Assembly (NCBI RefSeq): GCF_905220975.1
Contig: NZ_CAJNBK010000034.1
Coordinates: 1 to 54,048 of the forward strand
Reading direction: 5' to 3'
Length of the DNA stretch: 54,048 nucleotides
Origin: Paraburkholderia haematera
GTDB taxonomy: Bacteria > Pseudomonadota > Gammaproteobacteria > Burkholderiales > Burkholderiaceae
The notes beneath the pieces are model-generated. The model was not told the origin of the DNA and did no database searches. It was given only the letters and a program-made list of their open reading frames with translations. Shown piece by piece: positions 51,342 to 54,048 of this stretch (its first letter is position 1; every line of letters starts with the position of its first letter). A program made the translations under genes and the position numbers.

Positions 51342-53345
51342 TTAACGGTCGAGGAACGACTTCAGACGGTCTGCGCGGCTCGGATGCATGAGCTTGCGCA
51401 TTGCCTTGCTCTCGATCTGACGAATCCGCTCGCGCGTGACGTCGAACTGCTTGCCGACTTCTTCGAGCGTGTGGTCCGACTTCGTGTTGATGCCGTAGCG
51501 CATGCGCAGCACCTTCGCTTCGCGCGGCGACAGCGAGTCGAGCGCGTCGTCGATGGCGGCGCGCAAGTCGGCCTGCATCGCTGCGTCAGCCGGCGAGGAA
51601 GCCGCCGAATCTTCGATCATGTCGCCGAGCGTGGCGTCGCCGTCGTCGCCGACCGGCGTTTCCATCGACACCGGCTGCTTGGCGATCTTCAGAATGCCGC
51701 GCACCTTCTCTTCCGACAGTTCCATGCGTTCTGCCAGCACCGACGGATGGGCTTCCTGACCGGTCTGCTGCAGGATCTCGCGCGAAATGCGGTTGAGCTT
51801 GTTGATCGTTTCGATCATGTGCACCGGCACGCGAATCGTGCGCGCCTGGTCGGCGAGCGAGCGCGTCACAGCCTGGCGAACCCACCACGTTGCATAGGTC
51901 GAAAACTTCCAGCCGCGGCGGTATTCAAACTTGTCCACCGCCTTCATCAGACCAATGTTGCCTTCCTGGATCAGGTCGAGGAACAGCATGCCGCGGTTCA
52001 CGTACTTCTTCGCGATCGAGATCACGAGACGCAGATTCGCCTCGATCATCTCGCTCTTGGCCTTGCGCATCTTCGACTCGGCCGCGACCATCTGACGATT
52101 GATCTCTTTCAGATGCTTGAGCGGCAGCGAAACGGTGGCTTCGATGTCGATCAGCTTTTGCTGTTCCGACTGGATGGCCGGCAGATGGCGCTCCAGCGCC
52201 GCACCGAATGACGACGAGCCGCGCGCGGCACGCTCGGTCCAACCGAGGTCGGCCTCGTGGCCCTTGAACGATTCGATGAACTGCTCGCGCGGCATGCCGC
52301 TCTTCGTTACGACGATTTGCAGGATGTTGCGCTCGATCGCGCGAACCTGCGCGACCTGGTGTTGCACGTCGCCGCACAGGCGGTCGATGGTGCGTGCCGT
52401 GAAGCGGATCTTGGCGAGGTGCTGCTGGATCTCTTCGCGGGCGCGCAGGTATGCCTTCGAGCTGACGTCGCCGCGTGTGTGCGAGGCGTTCTGCTGGTCG
52501 GACAGAATGCCGACCTGGGCGAAGATTTCCAGACAGTCGCTCGTGAGTTGTTTCAGACGTGCTTCGTCCGCTGCCGAGGAGTCGGCCGGACCGGCGTCGT
52601 CGTCTTCTTCGCTATCGCTGTCGTCATCGTCGGTCGCGTCGGCGTCGACGTCCGCTGCGGCGTCCGCGCTCGCGTTGGCTTCTTCCGCGGCGGCCGTGTC
52701 TTCATTCAGACCGTCGACCAGTTCGTCGATCCGCAGTTCGCCGTCCGCGACCTGTTGGGCGCTCGCCAGAATGGCGGAGATCGCGAGCGGGCATGCGGCA
52801 ATCGCCTGCACCATTTCGTGAAGACCGTCTTCAATGCGTTTCGCAATCGCGATTTCGCCCGCGCGCGTCAGCAGCTCGGTTGCGCCCATTTCGCGCATGT
52901 ACATGCGCACCGGGTCGGTCGTACGGCCGAACTCGGAATCGACGGTCGACAGCGCGACCTCGGTTTCCTCGTCTGCCTGATCGTCCGACACCACAGCCGG
53001 GGTGTTCGAGTTGAGCAGCAGGGTTTCCGCATCCGGAGCCTGCTCATAGACCTGCACGCCCATGTCGTTGAAGGCGCTAACGATGCTGTCGATCGCCGCC
53101 GTCTGCGCGAAGTTGTCGGGCAGGTGGTCGTTGATCTGCGCGTGGGTCAGGTAGCCTTGCTCCTTGCCCAGCTGGATCAGCGCGCGCATCTGGCGCTGGC
53201 GCTCTTCGGCTTGTTGCGGCGGCAGTTCAGCCGCGACGGGGATCGCTTTGCCTGCGCCTTTGCCCTTGGCTGTACGGCCAGCGGGCGCCTTGGCGGTGTA
53301 TCCGGCAGTTTCGTGTTGCGAATCTTCGCGATCAAAAGGGTTCAC
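51342..53345 (-). CDS. rpoD: RNA polymerase primary sigma factor sigma-70
   Basis: A 667-residue housekeeping sigma factor. Start is GTG at 53345 with GAGGAG upstream. Region 1.1 spans ~50-120, region 1.2 reads DPVRMYMREMGATELLTRAG, and the non-conserved region holds an Ala/Asp/Glu tract (DADATDDDDSDSEEDDDAGP) near residues 230-260. Region 2 has RLVISIAKKYVNRGMLFLDL then GWKFSTYATWWVRQAVTRSL; region 3 MIETINKLNRISREILQQTG; region 4 DHTLEEVGKQFDVTRERIRQ ending LKSFLDR. It directs transcription of most genes. The usual neighbour dnaG is not upstream; an rRNA operon leader lies there instead, divergent. Confidence 0.98.
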   Translation of the reverse strand: MNPFDREDSQHETAGYTAKAPAGRTAKGKGAGKAIPVAAELPPQQAEERQRQMRALIQLGKEQGYLTHAQINDHLPDNFAQTAAIDSIVSAFNDMGVQVYEQAPDAETLLLNSNTPAVVSDDQADEETEVALSTVDSEFGRTTDPVRMYMREMGATELLTRAGEIAIAKRIEDGLHEMVQAIAACPLAISAILASAQQVADGELRIDELVDGLNEDTAAAEEANASADAAADVDADATDDDDSDSEEDDDAGPADSSAADEARLKQLTSDCLEIFAQVGILSDQQNASHTRGDVSSKAYLRAREEIQQHLAKIRFTARTIDRLCGDVQHQVAQVRAIERNILQIVVTKSGMPREQFIESFKGHEADLGWTERAARGSSSFGAALERHLPAIQSEQQKLIDIEATVSLPLKHLKEINRQMVAAESKMRKAKSEMIEANLRLVISIAKKYVNRGMLFLDLIQEGNIGLMKAVDKFEYRRGWKFSTYATWWVRQAVTRSLADQARTIRVPVHMIETINKLNRISREILQQTGQEAHPSVLAERMELSEEKVRGILKIAKQPVSMETPVGDDGDATLGDMIEDSAASSPADAAMQADLRAAIDDALDSLSPREAKVLRMRYGINTKSDHTLEEVGKQFDVTRERIRQIESKAMRKLMHPSRADRLKSFLDR

Positions 53346-53462
53346 GTATTCTCCTCTAGAGACTTCGCTATGAGACGCAAGACGCTACCGTCAGGCGTTT
53401 CGAGCATGGCTCAACATCACCTGAGTGACTCAACGCGGTTGTTTGGCTGTGCTCTGGGGAGC

Positions 53463-53490
53463 AAAAAAGATGAGCCCGCTCGAAGCGGGC
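53463..53490 (-). terminator. Intrinsic-terminator-like hairpin upstream of rpoD
   Basis: GCCCGCT (53474-53480) pairs with AGCGGGC (53484-53490) around a 3-base loop. Read on the minus strand it is followed within 5 bases by six U (the A-run at 53463-53468). It lies 118 bases before the rpoD start, with no coding gene recognised upstream on that strand, so it may act as an attenuator in the rpoD leader. A second palindrome, GCTCGTA/TACGAGC, is at 53517-53535. The rest of the 473 bases before the rRNA promoter showed no tRNA or gene. Confidence 0.6.
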
Positions 53491-53818
53491 CGATAGAAAT
53501 GTGCGAAATTCGCGCGGCTCGTAGTATATACGAGCTTGCGCCTTCGCGCTCATTGTGAGTGCACCTTTTGTTGTGCGCTCCTGTTGCAGGCCCGTTCGCG
53601 CCCCGCTGGCCATAGGGCGGATGCTCGTCACGGGCGGCGCGTTGGCAGTTCACCGCGCCTCACGACATGCTTCCTACTACCTACTATATAGATGAACTCG
53701 TGCGCCGTCACACGACGTACTCGTAATCTGCTGCCTTGCCATATATAGGGGCGCTATGCGGAGACGCAAGTTCTGGCGCTGATTCGCACTTGCCCAAAAG
53801 AAAATTCACAAGAGGGGG

Positions 53819-53847
53819 TTGACGACATGCCGATCGTTCTCCATAAT
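53819..53847 (+). promoter_or_regulatory. rRNA operon P1-type promoter
   Basis: TTGACG (53819-53824) and CATAAT (53842-53847) are separated by 17 bases, preceded by an A-rich stretch (53795-53812) that fits an UP element. It drives the rRNA leader that runs to the window's right edge. Confidence 0.8.
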
Positions 53848-53854
53848 CTCGTTT

Positions 53855-54048
53855 CTCTGCTGCTGATGCAGCGACGCAGAACGAAGCGGTGCCGGGTAGC
53901 TGGAAGTCTGGTGCGGTTTTGGTGGTGAATGCGTAAGCGATCTTTAAAAATTAACAGCCGATAAGTGTGGGCGCTTGATGCGCGACGCGAGCCAGGTTCT
54001 TCGGGATCTGGCATAAGCGAAAGTATCAAGTCTCACACTAGTATTAAA
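53855..54048 (+). ncRNA. Leader of a 16S rRNA operon (gene itself beyond the window)
   Basis: The segment matches the Burkholderia 16S precursor leader. A boxA antitermination signal, GATCTTTAAAAATTAACA (53939-53956), is followed by GCCGATAAGTGTGGGCGCTTG, the characteristic stretch before 16S rRNA in this family, which later pairs with the region after 16S for RNase III processing. The mature 16S start is not reached within the window. The transcript start is approximate. Confidence 0.82.

Noticed and set aside
53368..53631. Short minus-strand frame between rpoD and the rRNA promoter
   Set aside because: It runs through a terminator-like hairpin and U-tract and shows no protein motif.
53491..53760. 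Possible tRNA between rpoD and the rRNA promoter
   Set aside because: No T-arm GGTTCGAAT-like motif or cloverleaf could be found on either strand.
1..54048. CRISPR array
   Set aside because: No regularly spaced direct repeats of 24-40 bases were seen anywhere in the window.

Overview
The window is GC-rich, densely coded DNA from a Burkholderiaceae genome, most likely Paraburkholderia or Burkholderia. The evidence is a DUF4148 protein, the xylR-galM / xylA-xylFGH layout, an AaeB-type efflux operon, a cobalamin riboswitch with cbtBA, and a beta-proteobacterial rRNA leader at the right edge. It looks chromosomal: a housekeeping sigma factor (rpoD) faces away from the start of an rRNA operon whose 16S gene lies just outside the window. 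The genus is inferred from gene content.

Left part (1-3823): the tail of an IS256-like transposase, a folded RNA element resembling the C4 antisense RNAs of phages followed by a small unknown gene, then a cupin and a PotF-type polyamine-binding protein, and a DUF4148 protein. Next (3998-12044) is a xylose unit: mutarotase and the XylR activator on the minus strand, and xylose isomerase plus the XylFGH ABC importer on the plus strand. No xylulokinase is present. An aldehyde dehydrogenase divergent from a LysR regulator follows (12083-14499), then a two-subunit molybdenum hydroxylase of the isoquinoline-oxidoreductase type (14826-17587). A minus-strand efflux operon (17868-23241: MarR, FUSC permease, DUF1656, HlyD adaptor, outer-membrane factor) has a possible 30-residue membrane peptide gene beyond its end.

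Middle part (23523-37258): a secreted alpha/beta hydrolase, an odd histidine-phosphatase relative divergent from riboswitch-controlled cbtBA, and a secreted RHS/YD-repeat protein translationally coupled to a small acidic protein (probable toxin and immunity). Then come a 2OG-Fe(II) oxygenase, a MaoC/HTD2-like hydratase, and three plus-strand genes that fit lysine catabolism through 2-aminoadipate: an ALDH7 semialdehyde dehydrogenase, an FAD amine oxidase and an aminotransferase.

Right part (37674-51171): a compact six-gene bacterial alpha-2-macroglobulin operon (DUF2138, DUF1175, YfaS-type macroglobulin, DUF2300, two DUF2135), followed by a DUF898 membrane protein and an M48 metallopeptidase. 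I consider this operon the most interesting system. The macroglobulin keeps a thioester-type Cys-Ala-Glu-Gln motif. Two partners show motifs of peptidoglycan enzymes: an NlpC/P60-like Cys/His pattern in the DUF1175 protein, and SxxK plus SpoIID-like plus HEYIH motifs in the DUF2300 protein. This suggests a periplasmic protease trap coupled to cell-wall remodelling. The window closes with rpoD (minus) and the promoter and boxA leader of an rRNA operon (plus).
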